A stretch of DNA of 64,000 nucleotides from CBDFGT01 sp965247225 (GTDB taxonomy: Bacteria > Pseudomonadota > Alphaproteobacteria > Rhizobiales > Rhizobiaceae), in NCBI GenBank assembly GCA_965247225.1, contig CBDFGT010000017.1, positions 186,001-250,000 on the forward strand. Reading direction: 5' to 3'. The translations under genes and the position numbers were made by a program. Positions within the stretch are counted from its first letter, which is position 1; each line of letters starts with the position of its first letter. The notes beneath the pieces are model-generated. The model saw nothing but the letters and a program-made list of their open reading frames with translations. It had not been told where the DNA came from and did no database searches. Positions 1 through 7,981 of the stretch are shown piece after piece.

Positions 1-533
1 TGCATGCGACCTTCGGCAATTTCGCTTTCGCCATAGCCTGCCGTGTGCTGGGCCTGCGCGATTTTGGTCCGGCCATTTCGCCCTTCAATGCCTTCCTCCT
101 GCAAACGGGCATTGAAACGCTTCCGCTGCGCATGCAGCGCCATTGCGACAATGCGCTGGCTGTTGCCAGATGGCTGAAAGCTTCGCCGAAAGTCGCCTGG
201 GTGAACTATGCCGGTCTGGAAGATGATCCAAACCATGCGCTTCAGCAGAAATATTCACCAAAAGGGGCAGGTGCCGTTTTCACTTTCGGCGTCAAGGGTG
301 GCTATGAAGCCGGGAAAACCCTGGTGGAAAGCCTGAAACTGTTTTCGCATCTGGCCAATATCGGCGATACGCGCTCGCTGGTCATTCATCCGGCCTCCAC
401 CACCCACAGCCAGCTGACCGATGAACAGAAAATCGCTGCCGGTGCCGGACCGGATGTCGTGCGCATCTCTGTCGGTATCGAGGATGTCGCTGATATTATT
501 GCCGACCTTGAGCAGGCATTGGCGAAGGCATGA
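1..533 (+). CDS. metY: O-acetylhomoserine sulfhydrylase, C-terminal part (5' end outside window)
   Basis: The reading frame is already open at the left edge (first full codon at 3), so only the last ~176 residues are present. The segment FAIACRVLGLRDFGPAIS and the later SLVIHPASTTHSQL stretch are typical of PLP-dependent Cys/Met-metabolism enzymes of the O-acetylhomoserine/O-acetylserine sulfhydrylase type, which make homocysteine from O-acetylhomoserine and sulfide in the cytoplasm. The PLP lysine lies upstream of the window. The stop overlaps the start of the next gene (ATGA), so the two are co-transcribed. The family call is firm. The choice of MetY over a MetZ-type enzyme rests on general resemblance. 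Confidence 0.85.
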   Translation, partial: HATFGNFAFAIACRVLGLRDFGPAISPFNAFLLQTGIETLPLRMQRHCDNALAVARWLKASPKVAWVNYAGLEDDPNHALQQKYSPKGAGAVFTFGVKGGYEAGKTLVESLKLFSHLANIGDTRSLVIHPASTTHSQLTDEQKIAAGAGPDVVRISVGIEDVADIIADLEQALAKA

Positions 534-886
534 GCGATATCATGAGGGCTCGGGCCTTCACATTTGACCGTTCAACAGCAGAACCGGAGGCCGGGAAACC
601 GGCCTCTGACAGGCTGATTGCGGGCAATCCGCAGTTTCGCACCTGGAATGTCGAGGAGCGCGACGGGCTCTATGCCGGTATCTGGGAATCAACGCCGGGC
701 AAATGGCGCATTGCTTACGAGGAATGGGAATATTTCCACATTCTGGAGGGCCATTCCATCGTCACCTCCGATACGGGAGAGGTGTTTGACCTTCCGGCAG
801 GCACAAGCATGGTCATCAGATCCGGCTTTAACGGAACATGGGAAGTGCTTGAAACCACAGTCAAAGACTATGTGATCAAGGTGTAG
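530..886 (+). CDS. cupin-domain protein (DUF861/Cupin_3 type)
   Basis: The product is 118 residues and forms a single small beta-barrel domain. The stretch EEWEYFHILEGHSIVTSDTG followed by a VFDLPAGTSMVI turn is the signature of the Cupin_3 group, found in ureidoglycolate-like and ethanolamine-utilisation (EutQ-like) proteins. The usual cupin metal histidines are only partly present, so metal binding is uncertain. The gene starts inside the stop of the sulfhydrylase gene (ATGA), which suggests translational coupling and a related role, but the substrate cannot be read from the sequence. Its 3' end overlaps the convergent acetyltransferase gene by 11 bases. Confidence 0.75.
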   Translation: MSDIMRARAFTFDRSTAEPEAGKPASDRLIAGNPQFRTWNVEERDGLYAGIWESTPGKWRIAYEEWEYFHILEGHSIVTSDTGEVFDLPAGTSMVIRSGFNGTWEVLETTVKDYVIKV

Positions 887-1283
887 TCTCTAGCGACCGC
901 AGGTCGATCAGTCCGGCCTGCGTGGGTCTGAACCCGCAGCGCTGATAGAAGCTTTCGAGATGGGGCTCGTAATCGACATGGATCCATTCAGCCCCGCGCT
1001 CCGTGGCAAGAGTTACGGCCCACTTCACCAGTTCCGTCCCGATGCCGCGCCGCGCGTGGCTGGTCGCCACCGTCGTATCAATGAGAAAGGCATGAATGCC
1101 GCCGTCAGTCGCGACATTCACAAAGCCGGCGAGCCTGTTTTCATCATATGCACCCACATGGACCAGACTTCTGGCAAGGATGGGTTCAAAATTATTATAT
1201 CCCTTTTTGCCCCATGCTTCAGACCAAAGAATATTCATCGCGTCATTATCTGGAAATGGGTCTATCTGGTATTGTATCGTCAA
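876..1283 (-). CDS. GNAT-family N-acetyltransferase
   Basis: The product is 135 residues. The acetyl-CoA binding motif ARRGIGTELVKWA and the C-terminal FYQRCGFRPT segment identify a GCN5-related acetyltransferase. The start is TTG at 1283, placed inside the stop of the PIN-domain gene (TTGA overlap). It is therefore the third gene of an antitoxin-PIN-acetyltransferase operon read leftward. GNAT proteins can be toxins, antibiotic-modifying enzymes or protein acetylases, and the substrate here is unknown. A toxin role is possible from context but this protein is not of the TacT type by any motif I can see. Confidence 0.75.
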   Translation of the reverse strand: MTIQYQIDPFPDNDAMNILWSEAWGKKGYNNFEPILARSLVHVGAYDENRLAGFVNVATDGGIHAFLIDTTVATSHARRGIGTELVKWAVTLATERGAEWIHVDYEPHLESFYQRCGFRPTQAGLIDLRSLETTP

Positions 1284-1696
1284 ATCGCACCTTGTTGCAG
1301 AAAAAGCGCACTACAGTCTGAAGCGGCTGCTGCAAGACGTTTGTCCAGCGTCGCAAGTGGAATTTTCCGGCGAAGAGCCAGTTCGAGATAGGCTGCATCA
1401 TAAAATGTCAGGGAATATTTGCGGGCAAGACGCAACGTTTCCGCTTCCGGCGTTTCTGTATCACGAATGATTGTCAATCCGCCAAGCATGTGAAATGCAT
1501 GATCACATTGCGCACGAGTTAGCCTGCCACGACGTTCGTTGATCACAATGATATTACAGATTTCGAAACTCCAGATTCCGGGAACATAAGCCCTGTTCAT
1601 GAAAACCAGATCAAAGGCCATGGCTGCAATGACGCTGTTTTCATCTGGTAACAGCCATGCTGCCGAAATAGATGCGTCAATGACGATTTCTGTCAA
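1280..1696 (-). CDS. PIN-domain ribonuclease, VapC-like toxin
   Basis: The product is 138 residues with a PIN fold. The conserved acidic residues are visible: Asp in VIDASISAAWLLP near the N terminus, Glu in SFEICNII, and Asp residues in FYDAAYLELA and TLDKRL near the C terminus. These would hold the metal ions of an RNase active site. The start is TTG at 1696 and overlaps the antitoxin stop (TTGA), the compact arrangement expected for a type II toxin-antitoxin pair. The RNA target is unknown. The call as toxin is inferred from the family and the neighbouring antitoxin gene. Confidence 0.8.
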   Translation of the reverse strand: MTEIVIDASISAAWLLPDENSVIAAMAFDLVFMNRAYVPGIWSFEICNIIVINERRGRLTRAQCDHAFHMLGGLTIIRDTETPEAETLRLARKYSLTFYDAAYLELALRRKIPLATLDKRLAAAASDCSALFLQQGAI

Positions 1697-1938
1697 TACG
1701 GATGATCCTCATGCCGCGCATCAATGAGATCCGAGAGTTTAACGCCCGCAAAAACCTTTCTTGCTTCTTTGAATTCGTTCAATGCCTGCGTCATCTCTGC
1801 CGCTGTCCGTATAATCTCTGGCGATATCCGTGCAAACGTCTGATCGCCTTCGTTCAGCAAAATTGTTTCGCCTTCACGAACTTTTTCCATGATGCTTGAG
1901 AACTGCTTTTCCGCGTCCGAAAGTTGAACAACCAGCAT
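1693..1938 (-). CDS. Phd/YefM-type antitoxin
   Basis: The product is 81 residues. The N-terminal VVQLSDAEKQFSSIMEKVREGETILLNEGD pattern, split here as VVQLSDAEKQFSSI and VREGETILL, matches the Phd/YefM DNA-binding half, with a variable acidic C terminus that would wrap the toxin. An upstream ATG at 1995 is in frame, but the start at 1938 has a GAGG ribosome-binding site about 8 bases upstream and restores the usual family length, so I chose it. It directly precedes the PIN toxin gene with an overlapping stop/start, and probably autoregulates the operon. Confidence 0.78.
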   Translation of the reverse strand: MLVVQLSDAEKQFSSIMEKVREGETILLNEGDQTFARISPEIIRTAAEMTQALNEFKEARKVFAGVKLSDLIDARHEDHPY

Positions 1939-2001
1939 TGTGAAAACCTCATCAAATTTAGAAGTTAACCTAGTTCTTTTCGCTTTGGTTTTCAATCAGT
2001 G

Positions 2002-3246
2002 TTACCATTCCAGTTCCAGCTTCTCCAGCCCGTGGAAGTGATAGACATCCTTGACCACAGGCTTTGCAGCCAGCCTGAGGCCGGGCAGGCGGGCAAACAG
2101 GATCGGCAGCGCCACATGCATTTCCAGCCGGGCGAGCGGTGCACCGATGCAGAAGTGAATTCCCGCGCCAAACGACAGGTTGACACCTTCATCCCGGTCG
2201 GGCTTGAAACGCATGGGATCAGGAAATTTCAGCGGGTCAAGATTGGCGGCAGCAAGGATAAGGCTGACCGTATCGCCAAACTTGAAATCAATACCGTCGA
2301 AAGAAATATCTTCCAGCACATAGCGCGAGAAAATATGCACCGGGGCGCAGATCCGCAGGCATTCCTCGATGCTGCGTTCGGTAGCGGCAGCATTGCAAAA
2401 CAGCATGGAGGGATCGGCACCATGGGCAAAAATCGTATTGACCGAATTGCCGATCTGGTGAACAGTTGCCTCATGGCCCGCGTTCAGTAGAACGATAATG
2501 GTGGAAACCAGCTCGTCATCGGTCAAAAACTGGCCATTGCGGTCCGAGGTGATCATGTGGGTGATCAGGTCATCGTCCGGTTTCAGCCGTTTTTCGGCGA
2601 TCACAGTTTTCACATAGGCAGCAAATTCTGCCGCAGCCCTGTTGGCTGCATGCTCATCGGCCTCGGTCCGGTTGAACATATACAGGCGCACATAGGCATG
2701 CGACCAGTCGAGCAATGGCTGCGACATGGTGGCGGGAATGCCGAGCATGCGGGTGATGAAATACACGGGGATGATTTCGGCATAGGCACCGAGCAGTTCC
2801 ACATGGCCGTCCTTTTCAAATCCGTCGATCAGCCCGTGACAGAGCGCCTCTATCTCCGGGCGCAGCTTTTCGATCTGCCGGGAGACGAAAGACCGGCTGA
2901 CCAGCGCGCGCAATCGCGTATGTTCCGGTGGCTCCAGTTCCAGAAGCGACCATTTTTCGGCGAGGTCGAAATCCTTCAGATGGTCTTTCGGCGGCTCAAG
3001 GCCCAGATCCTCCCGTGTGGCCATATGCAGGATTTGCCTGCCGAAACGCCGGTCGCGCAAAAGGCTGTTGACCCGGTCATAGCCACAGAAAAACCAGCGC
3101 CCCTGTTCTTCCCAGTAAAACGTCGGACATGTCTCATGCAGCGCCGCATAGGCCAGATTCGGATTCCGGTAAAATTCAGGATTGCCGGCATCGAGCGAAA
3201 CATGCCGGGTGTTTTTGTCAATGTGAAGAAAGGAGGGAAGGGACAT
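2002..3246 (-). CDS. cytochrome P450
   Basis: A soluble bacterial P450 of 414 residues. The I-helix motif AGHEAT, the K-helix ECLR (ExxR) and the heme loop FGAGIHFCIGAPLA are all present, with the axial Cys at about residue 366. No membrane anchor is visible. The frame stays open upstream to 3627, but the start at 3246 gives the normal family length and a normal N terminus (MSLPSFLHI). No ferredoxin or reductase gene lies nearby, so the electron donor must be encoded elsewhere. The substrate cannot be predicted. Confidence 0.9.
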   Translation of the reverse strand: MSLPSFLHIDKNTRHVSLDAGNPEFYRNPNLAYAALHETCPTFYWEEQGRWFFCGYDRVNSLLRDRRFGRQILHMATREDLGLEPPKDHLKDFDLAEKWSLLELEPPEHTRLRALVSRSFVSRQIEKLRPEIEALCHGLIDGFEKDGHVELLGAYAEIIPVYFITRMLGIPATMSQPLLDWSHAYVRLYMFNRTEADEHAANRAAAEFAAYVKTVIAEKRLKPDDDLITHMITSDRNGQFLTDDELVSTIIVLLNAGHEATVHQIGNSVNTIFAHGADPSMLFCNAAATERSIEECLRICAPVHIFSRYVLEDISFDGIDFKFGDTVSLILAAANLDPLKFPDPMRFKPDRDEGVNLSFGAGIHFCIGAPLARLEMHVALPILFARLPGLRLAAKPVVKDVYHFHGLEKLELEW

Positions 3247-3465
3247 GACGAAATCTGCTTTCCGGAAGAAGGGACATGAAAGAAAAGTTGCTGCTTGACG
3301 CTCTAACAAGCCGGTACATAAAACAAAAGTTGCTACAGCGGGGCCGTGCAAATAACAAAAACCTGCCGAACCTGTTTGCGGGAACATTGGACAGGCCACT
3401 GGACTTGCCGGGCGCTCTGGCATAAAGGCCGCGGATAAATATACAGGCACATGCGGAGTAACAAA

Positions 3466-3678
3466 ATGGACGTACGCGACAGCAACGGCACGATTCTGGC
3501 AGAAGGGGACAATGTCACCCTGATCAAGGATCTGAAAGTGAAGGGCTCCTCCGAAACGCTCAAGCGCGGAACCATGATCAGGGGCATTCACCTGACAGAC
3601 AATCCCGATGAGGTGGATTGCCGCCATGCCAGGATCAAGGGTCTTGTCCTGCGCACCGAATTTCTGAAAAAGGCGTGA
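3466..3678 (+). CDS. PhnA-domain protein (YjdM-like, C-terminal domain only)
   Basis: The product is 70 residues and consists of the PhnA/YjdM C-terminal domain: VRDSNGTILAEGDNVTLIKD, then VKGSSETLKRGT and a final IKGLVLRTEFLKK. The N-terminal zinc ribbon of full-length YjdM is absent, which is common in alphaproteobacterial members. An ATG at 3451 is also in frame, but the GGAG at 3454-3457 precedes the ATG at 3466 at a good distance. The historic name 'alkylphosphonate utilization' is misleading because no phn genes are near. The molecular role is unknown. Confidence 0.8.
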   Translation: MDVRDSNGTILAEGDNVTLIKDLKVKGSSETLKRGTMIRGIHLTDNPDEVDCRHARIKGLVLRTEFLKKA

Positions 3679-3733
3679 ATAACAGTCTTGGGCTGTCAGG
3701 ATCCTGTTGAATGCGACAGGTCGCAGGCAGGCT

Positions 3734-4609
3734 TCAGACCTTCAGATATTGTTGCGCGGCATACAGGGAAATGGCTGCTGCATTGGAAACATTCAGCGAT
3801 TTGATGGCTCCCGGCATATCAAGCCGCGCCAGCGCATGCACGGTTTCGCGAGTCTTCTGCCGCAGGCCCTTGCCTTCAGCCCCCAGAACAAGCGCCAGTT
3901 TTTGGCCGGAAAAGCTTCCCTCCAGCGGCTGCGGCCCTTCCGAATCAAGCCCGACAGAGAAAAACCCCAGGGCATGCAACTCGCCCAGCGCATCGGACAG
4001 ATTGGTGATCTGGATATAGGGGAGCATTTCCAGCGCACCGGAGGCAGATTTGGCCAGAACGCCTGATTCTGTCGGGCTGTGACGCATCGTGGTAATCACC
4101 GCACCGGCATTGAAGGCCACGGCCGAGCGCATGATGGCACCGACATTGTGCGGATCGGTCACCTGATCGAGCACCAGAACCAGCGGGCTGTCTTTCAGCG
4201 CATCAAGACGGCGCACGGGCAGGGGGCGGGTTTCCAGCATCACACCCTGATGGATGGCATCCGGACCCAGATGCCTGTCGATATCCTGCGGCGACACGAT
4301 TTCCACCGGGAATTTCAGCTCTGAAACCGGGCCGATTTCCATCCGCACAAGTGCATTTTGGGTGAGTGAAAGCTTGATAATCTTGCGATCCCTGTTTTCC
4401 AGTGCTGCCCGCACGGTGTGCAGGCCGTACAGGAAAACCTGATCCGGCGCGATGGCCGGTGGCTTCCAGTCCTTGTCGACGGACCGGCGTTTTGGCGGTT
4501 GTGGCGTCGGAATCTCCCCGCTCTCGCGTTTGGCATCGCGATGCTGGCGACGCAGCGTCGCATAGTGGGAGTCTTTGGATGAGGTGTCGGGAAATTTTTC
4601 TTTGCTCAT
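3734..4609 (-). CDS. rlmB: 23S rRNA 2'-O-methyltransferase, RlmB-like (SpoU family)
   Basis: The product is 291 residues. A basic N-terminal extension (about 60 residues) precedes an L30e-like substrate-binding domain (FLYGLHTVRAALENRDRKI) and a C-terminal SPOUT domain. The SpoU motifs are present: VLDQVTDPHNVGAIMRSA, LGAEGKGLR and SLNVSNAAAISLY, which form the knotted SAM site. RlmB methylates the ribose of G2251 in the peptidyl-transferase centre. It lies just upstream of, and divergent from, a tRNA pair, a common arrangement in rhizobia. Other SpoU paralogues exist, so the exact nucleotide target is inferred. Confidence 0.88.
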   Translation of the reverse strand: MSKEKFPDTSSKDSHYATLRRQHRDAKRESGEIPTPQPPKRRSVDKDWKPPAIAPDQVFLYGLHTVRAALENRDRKIIKLSLTQNALVRMEIGPVSELKFPVEIVSPQDIDRHLGPDAIHQGVMLETRPLPVRRLDALKDSPLVLVLDQVTDPHNVGAIMRSAVAFNAGAVITTMRHSPTESGVLAKSASGALEMLPYIQITNLSDALGELHALGFFSVGLDSEGPQPLEGSFSGQKLALVLGAEGKGLRQKTRETVHALARLDMPGAIKSLNVSNAAAISLYAAQQYLKV

Positions 4610-4821
4610 GCCGCCTTATAGCCACAGGTTTGCCGCCCGCATAGCCTCCCTCATAACCTATTGTCGCCATTTCCGGTTGGGCTCGACAATTTTTTCCTGT
4701 TTTTTGTCAGGATTTCGTGTTGACAGGAGGAAAGCGGGCAGTCATATACCGCCGCACAGACTTCAGGGGTGACACACGCCTGTGATCTGAAAATGCCTGG
4801 TCGCTTGATCCGGACAGAAAT

Positions 4822-4906
4822 GGAAGGATGCCCGAGTGGTTAAAGGGGACGGACTGTAAATCCGTTGGCTCAGCCTACGTTGGTTCAAATCCAACTCCTT
4901 CCACCA
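4822..4906 (+). tRNA. tRNA-Tyr (anticodon GTA)
   Basis: An 85-base class II tRNA with acceptor stem GGAAGGA/TCCTTCC, A discriminator and encoded CCA at 4904-4906. The anticodon loop CTGTAAA gives GTA. A long variable arm sits between the anticodon and T arms, as expected for bacterial tRNA-Tyr. The T loop TTCAAAT is normal. Confidence 0.95.
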
Positions 4907-4943
4907 TTCTGCCGCAGGATCGATGACCCACGTCAAGCTTCAA

Positions 4944-5017
4944 GCGGGTATAGCTCAATGGTAGAGCAGCAGCCTTCCAAGCTGAATACGCGGGTTCGAT
5001 TCCCGCTACCCGCTCCA
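4944..5017 (+). tRNA. tRNA-Gly (anticodon TCC)
   Basis: A 74-base tRNA with acceptor stem GCGGGTA/TACCCGC, T discriminator and encoded CCA at 5015-5017. The anticodon loop CTTCCAA gives TCC, and the T arm GCGGG-TTCGATT-CCCGC is perfect. It lies 37 bases after tRNA-Tyr and 220 bases before tuf, so the two tRNAs and tuf may share a transcript. Confidence 0.95.
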
Positions 5018-5150
5018 GCAAGCGCTTGCACAGGACATTCAATTTTTGAGCATGCATGCCGGCGCGTCGTTTGAGCGCAGGTCATAAGCCAATGCGCACC
5101 GCAAAAACACGTCCTGTCGGAAAACTCTTGACCCTTCTCGCATTTAAGTC

Positions 5151-5178
5151 TTGCACTCGGCGTCCGAAAGCCTTAAAC
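5151..5178 (+). promoter_or_regulatory. possible sigma-70 promoter for the first tuf gene
   Basis: TTGCAC at 5151-5156 and TTAAAC at 5173-5178 are separated by 16 bases. An alternative -35 (TTGACC, 5128-5133) has no good -10 at the right distance. The placement about 60 bases before the tuf start is sensible, but the match is weak and tuf could also be read from the tRNAs upstream. Confidence 0.3.
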
Positions 5179-5237
5179 GGCAGCACCAAACCGGCTCGAT
5201 GCGGGTCGTTTAACTATGGTGTCAAGGAACTGTTGAT

Positions 5238-6413
5238 ATGGCAAAAAGCAAGTTTGAGCGCAACAAGCCTCACGTAAACATCGGCACGATTGGTCACGTT
5301 GACCATGGCAAGACGTCTTTGACGGCGGCCATCACCAAGTATTTTGGTGAATACCGCGCCTACGACCAGATTGATGCGGCTCCTGAGGAAAAGGCGCGCG
5401 GCATCACCATTTCGACAGCCCACGTTGAATATGAAACAGCCAACCGGCACTATGCCCACGTTGATTGCCCCGGTCACGCTGACTATGTGAAGAACATGAT
5501 CACCGGTGCGGCCCAGATGGACGGCGCGATCCTGGTGTGCTCGGCGGCTGATGGCCCGATGCCGCAGACCCGCGAACACATTCTTCTGGCCCGCCAGGTT
5601 GGCGTTCCTGCCATCGTTGTGTTCCTGAACAAGGTTGACCAGGTGGACGACGCCGAACTTCTGGAACTGGTTGAACTGGAAGTGCGTGAACTTCTGTCCT
5701 CGTATGATTTCCCGGGCGACGATATTCCGATTGTCAAGGGTTCCGCCCTTGCAGCGCTCGAAGACAGCGACAAGAAGATCGGTGAAGACGCAGTGCGTGA
5801 ACTGATGGCGGCTGTTGATGCCTATATCCCGACACCGGAGCGTCCGATCGACCAGCCATTCCTGATGCCGATCGAAGACGTGTTCTCGATCTCCGGCCGT
5901 GGTACGGTTGTGACCGGTCGCGTGGAGCGCGGTATCGTCAAGGTGGGTGAGGAAGTTGAAATCGTTGGTATCACGGCGACAACAAAGTCGACCTGCACTG
6001 GCGTTGAAATGTTCCGCAAGCTGCTCGATCAGGGCCAGGCCGGCGACAATATCGGTGCGCTCCTGCGCGGCGTGACCCGTGACGGCGTGCAGCGCGGCCA
6101 GATTCTCTGCAAGCCCGGTTCTGTGAAGCCACACAAGAAGTTCATGGCGGAAGCCTACATCCTGACGAAGGAAGAAGGCGGCCGTCATACACCGTTCTTC
6201 ACGAACTACCGTCCGCAGTTCTACTTCCGCACGACGGATGTGACCGGTATTGTTTCGCTGCCGGAAGGCACGGAAATGGTGATGCCCGGCGACAACGTCA
6301 CCGTTGCTGTTGAGCTGATCGTGCCGATCGCGATGGAAGAAAAGCTGCGGTTTGCGATCCGCGAAGGTGGCCGCACCGTCGGTGCCGGTATCGTGGCGAG
6401 CATCGTTGAGTAA
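5238..6413 (+). CDS. tuf: elongation factor Tu, first copy
   Basis: The full 391 residues of EF-Tu, the GTPase that carries aminoacyl-tRNA to the ribosome. Visible are the P loop GHVDHGKTS, the switch II DCPGHADY, the NKVDQVDD nucleotide-specificity motif, and the beta-barrel domains 2 and 3 ending in GRTVGAGIVASIVE. The gene is almost identical at DNA level to the second copy at 23942, differing at about five positions plus one inserted base in the second copy, which points to gene conversion. A strong terminator follows. This copy is intact and is the better template for the EF-Tu sequence of this organism. Confidence 0.98.
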   Translation: MAKSKFERNKPHVNIGTIGHVDHGKTSLTAAITKYFGEYRAYDQIDAAPEEKARGITISTAHVEYETANRHYAHVDCPGHADYVKNMITGAAQMDGAILVCSAADGPMPQTREHILLARQVGVPAIVVFLNKVDQVDDAELLELVELEVRELLSSYDFPGDDIPIVKGSALAALEDSDKKIGEDAVRELMAAVDAYIPTPERPIDQPFLMPIEDVFSISGRGTVVTGRVERGIVKVGEEVEIVGITATTKSTCTGVEMFRKLLDQGQAGDNIGALLRGVTRDGVQRGQILCKPGSVKPHKKFMAEAYILTKEEGGRHTPFFTNYRPQFYFRTTDVTGIVSLPEGTEMVMPGDNVTVAVELIVPIAMEEKLRFAIREGGRTVGAGIVASIVE

Positions 6414-6436
6414 TTTAGTCTTGACGTGATTTTGAG

Positions 6437-6463
6437 GCCCCGCTGGCAACAGCGGGGCTTTTT
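6437..6463 (+). terminator. rho-independent terminator after tuf
   Basis: A perfect 8-bp stem (GCCCCGCT at 6437-6444 with AGCGGGGC at 6451-6458), a six-base loop and a run of five T. It lies 23 bases after the tuf stop and separates tuf from the epimerase gene. Confidence 0.9.
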
Positions 6464-6514
6464 GTTGGGCGGTTCATGCCTGTATAGCAGTTCAAATCGG
6501 GATGGAGAGAGACA

Positions 6515-7408
6515 ATGAAAAAACGGATTCTGTTGACAGGTGGTGCGGGCAAGGCCGGACGGCATGTGGCCGCATGGCTGGCGGGTGCGGGCTATGAGGT
6601 TCACAATGTCGATCTGGTGCCGCTCGACAGTCCAGGCGTGACCAATATCATGGCCGATATCACCGACAGCGGCCAGATGTTCTCGGTCATGCATCATCAC
6701 CGGGATTTCCCGGATCTGGAGAGAGGGCATGGCGTTCAGCCCTTTGATGCCGTGGTGCATCTGGCGGCCATTCCGCGCATCCTCATCAAGCCTGACAACG
6801 AGACCTTCCGCATCAATACGATGGGCACGTATAATGTCATAGAGGCGGCCATGAAAATGGGTGTGCGCAAGGTCATCGTCGCCTCCAGCGAAACCACCTA
6901 TGGCATCTGCTTTGCCGACGGACACCGCGATTTTCACCAGTTCCCGCTGGATGAGGACTATGATGTCAATCCGGTGGACAGTTACGGCCTGTCCAAGGTG
7001 GTCAATGAGAAGACGGCCCGTGCTTTTGCAGAGCGATATAAAGCCGATATCTATGCGCTGCGCATCGGCAATGTCATCGAGCCGCATGAATATGCCGAAT
7101 TCCCGCGCTTTTTTGCCGATCCTTCGATCCGCAAACGCATTGCCTGGAGCTATATCGATGCCCGCGATCTCGGCCAGATTGTTCATCTCTGCATAGAGAA
7201 GGACGGGCTGGGTTATCAGGTGTTCAATGCGGCCAATGATACGGTTTCAGCCAATACGCCAAGCCGGGAGCTGGCAGGGCGTTTTTATCCCGATGTCCCG
7301 TTCACGCGCGAAATCGGTGAGTTTGAGGGGCTGTTGTCAAACCGCAAAATCCGCGAAGTGCTTGGTTTCAGGGAAGAACATGACTGGCGCAAATATGTGA
7401 GCCTCTAG
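6515..7408 (+). CDS. NAD-dependent epimerase/dehydratase (extended SDR)
   Basis: The product is 297 residues. The N-terminal Rossmann motif LLTGGAGKAGRHVA binds NAD(P), and the catalytic pair is in VDSYGLSKVVNEK (YxxxK), preceded by ASSETTYG with the catalytic Ser/Thr. The C-terminal part is the variable sugar- or acid-binding domain. It is an extended short-chain dehydrogenase, often acting on nucleotide sugars or uronic acids, but the substrate cannot be told. A GGAGAG ribosome-binding site precedes the ATG. Its position between tuf and tRNA-Trp/secE is unusual for the order, since those are normally adjacent. Confidence 0.85.
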   Translation: MKKRILLTGGAGKAGRHVAAWLAGAGYEVHNVDLVPLDSPGVTNIMADITDSGQMFSVMHHHRDFPDLERGHGVQPFDAVVHLAAIPRILIKPDNETFRINTMGTYNVIEAAMKMGVRKVIVASSETTYGICFADGHRDFHQFPLDEDYDVNPVDSYGLSKVVNEKTARAFAERYKADIYALRIGNVIEPHEYAEFPRFFADPSIRKRIAWSYIDARDLGQIVHLCIEKDGLGYQVFNAANDTVSANTPSRELAGRFYPDVPFTREIGEFEGLLSNRKIREVLGFREEHDWRKYVSL

Positions 7409-7495
7409 AAAAACGGAATTTTTTTCAAAAAACAGTCTTGCATCCTGTTGAAGGATCATGCAGAAGAACGGCGCAAGCGAGGACATCGCCTGTAA

Positions 7496-7571
<76 letters not shown>

Positions 7572-7663
7572 TTCACCTGGATCAATTGATCAGCGCGGTT
7601 TGACGCAGCGGCAGATCATGAAGGGATGGTGACAAGTAGTTTAGAGAAATGTCGGTTTCCCTC

Positions 7664-7692
7664 TTGTTAAAAAGGGAATCGGTGTTTATGTA
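7664..7692 (+). promoter_or_regulatory. candidate sigma-70 promoter for secE-nusG
   Basis: TTGTTA at 7664-7669 and TATGTA at 7687-7692 with an exact 17-base spacer, about 74 bases before the secE start. This is the best-looking promoter in the window by eye. No start-site data support it. Confidence 0.5.
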
Positions 7693-7765
7693 GGGGTTCA
7701 AACAGACACGCGGTGTGCGGAGCTGAATTGTTCAGCTTTACGCGCCGTAATTGCGTGGGCATTTA

Positions 7766-7966
7766 ATGGCATCGAAATCTAATCCGTTTACGTTTCTTCA
7801 GCAGGTCCGTGCAGAAACGTCAAAAGTGACTTGGCCCTCTCGCCGTGAAACCATGATTTCGACAATCATGGTGTTTGTCATGGCAATTCTTGCTGCCCTG
7901 TTTTTCTTCGGCGCAGATCAGCTCATAGGCTGGCTGATCAGTCTTTTGCTGAACATTGGCAATTAA
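7766..7966 (+). CDS. secE: preprotein translocase subunit SecE
   Basis: The product is 66 residues. The conserved cytoplasmic segment FLQQVRAETSKVTWPSRRET precedes one transmembrane helix (TIMVFVMAILAALFFFGADQ), the minimal single-helix form of SecE. It clamps SecY in the inner-membrane translocon. The ATG at 7766 is chosen over the upstream in-frame TTG at 7751. nusG follows after 15 bases, so the two form the usual operon. Confidence 0.95.
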   Translation: MASKSNPFTFLQQVRAETSKVTWPSRRETMISTIMVFVMAILAALFFFGADQLIGWLISLLLNIGN

Positions 7967-7981
7967 GGGCGGGCATTCATA

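Noticed and set aside
3247..3627. N-terminal extension of the cytochrome P450 (open frame to 3627)
   Set aside because: The extra residues have no P450 character, and the start at 3246 gives the normal family length.
5018..5237. 16S or 23S rRNA gene near the tRNA-Tyr/Gly pair
   Set aside because: The intergenic sequence contains no rRNA-like segment; the tRNAs belong to the tuf region and not to an rRNA operon.
5214..6449. Minus-strand open frames over both tuf copies
   Set aside because: They lie exactly opposite EF-Tu and repeat in both copies because the DNA is nearly identical. No sign of a real gene.
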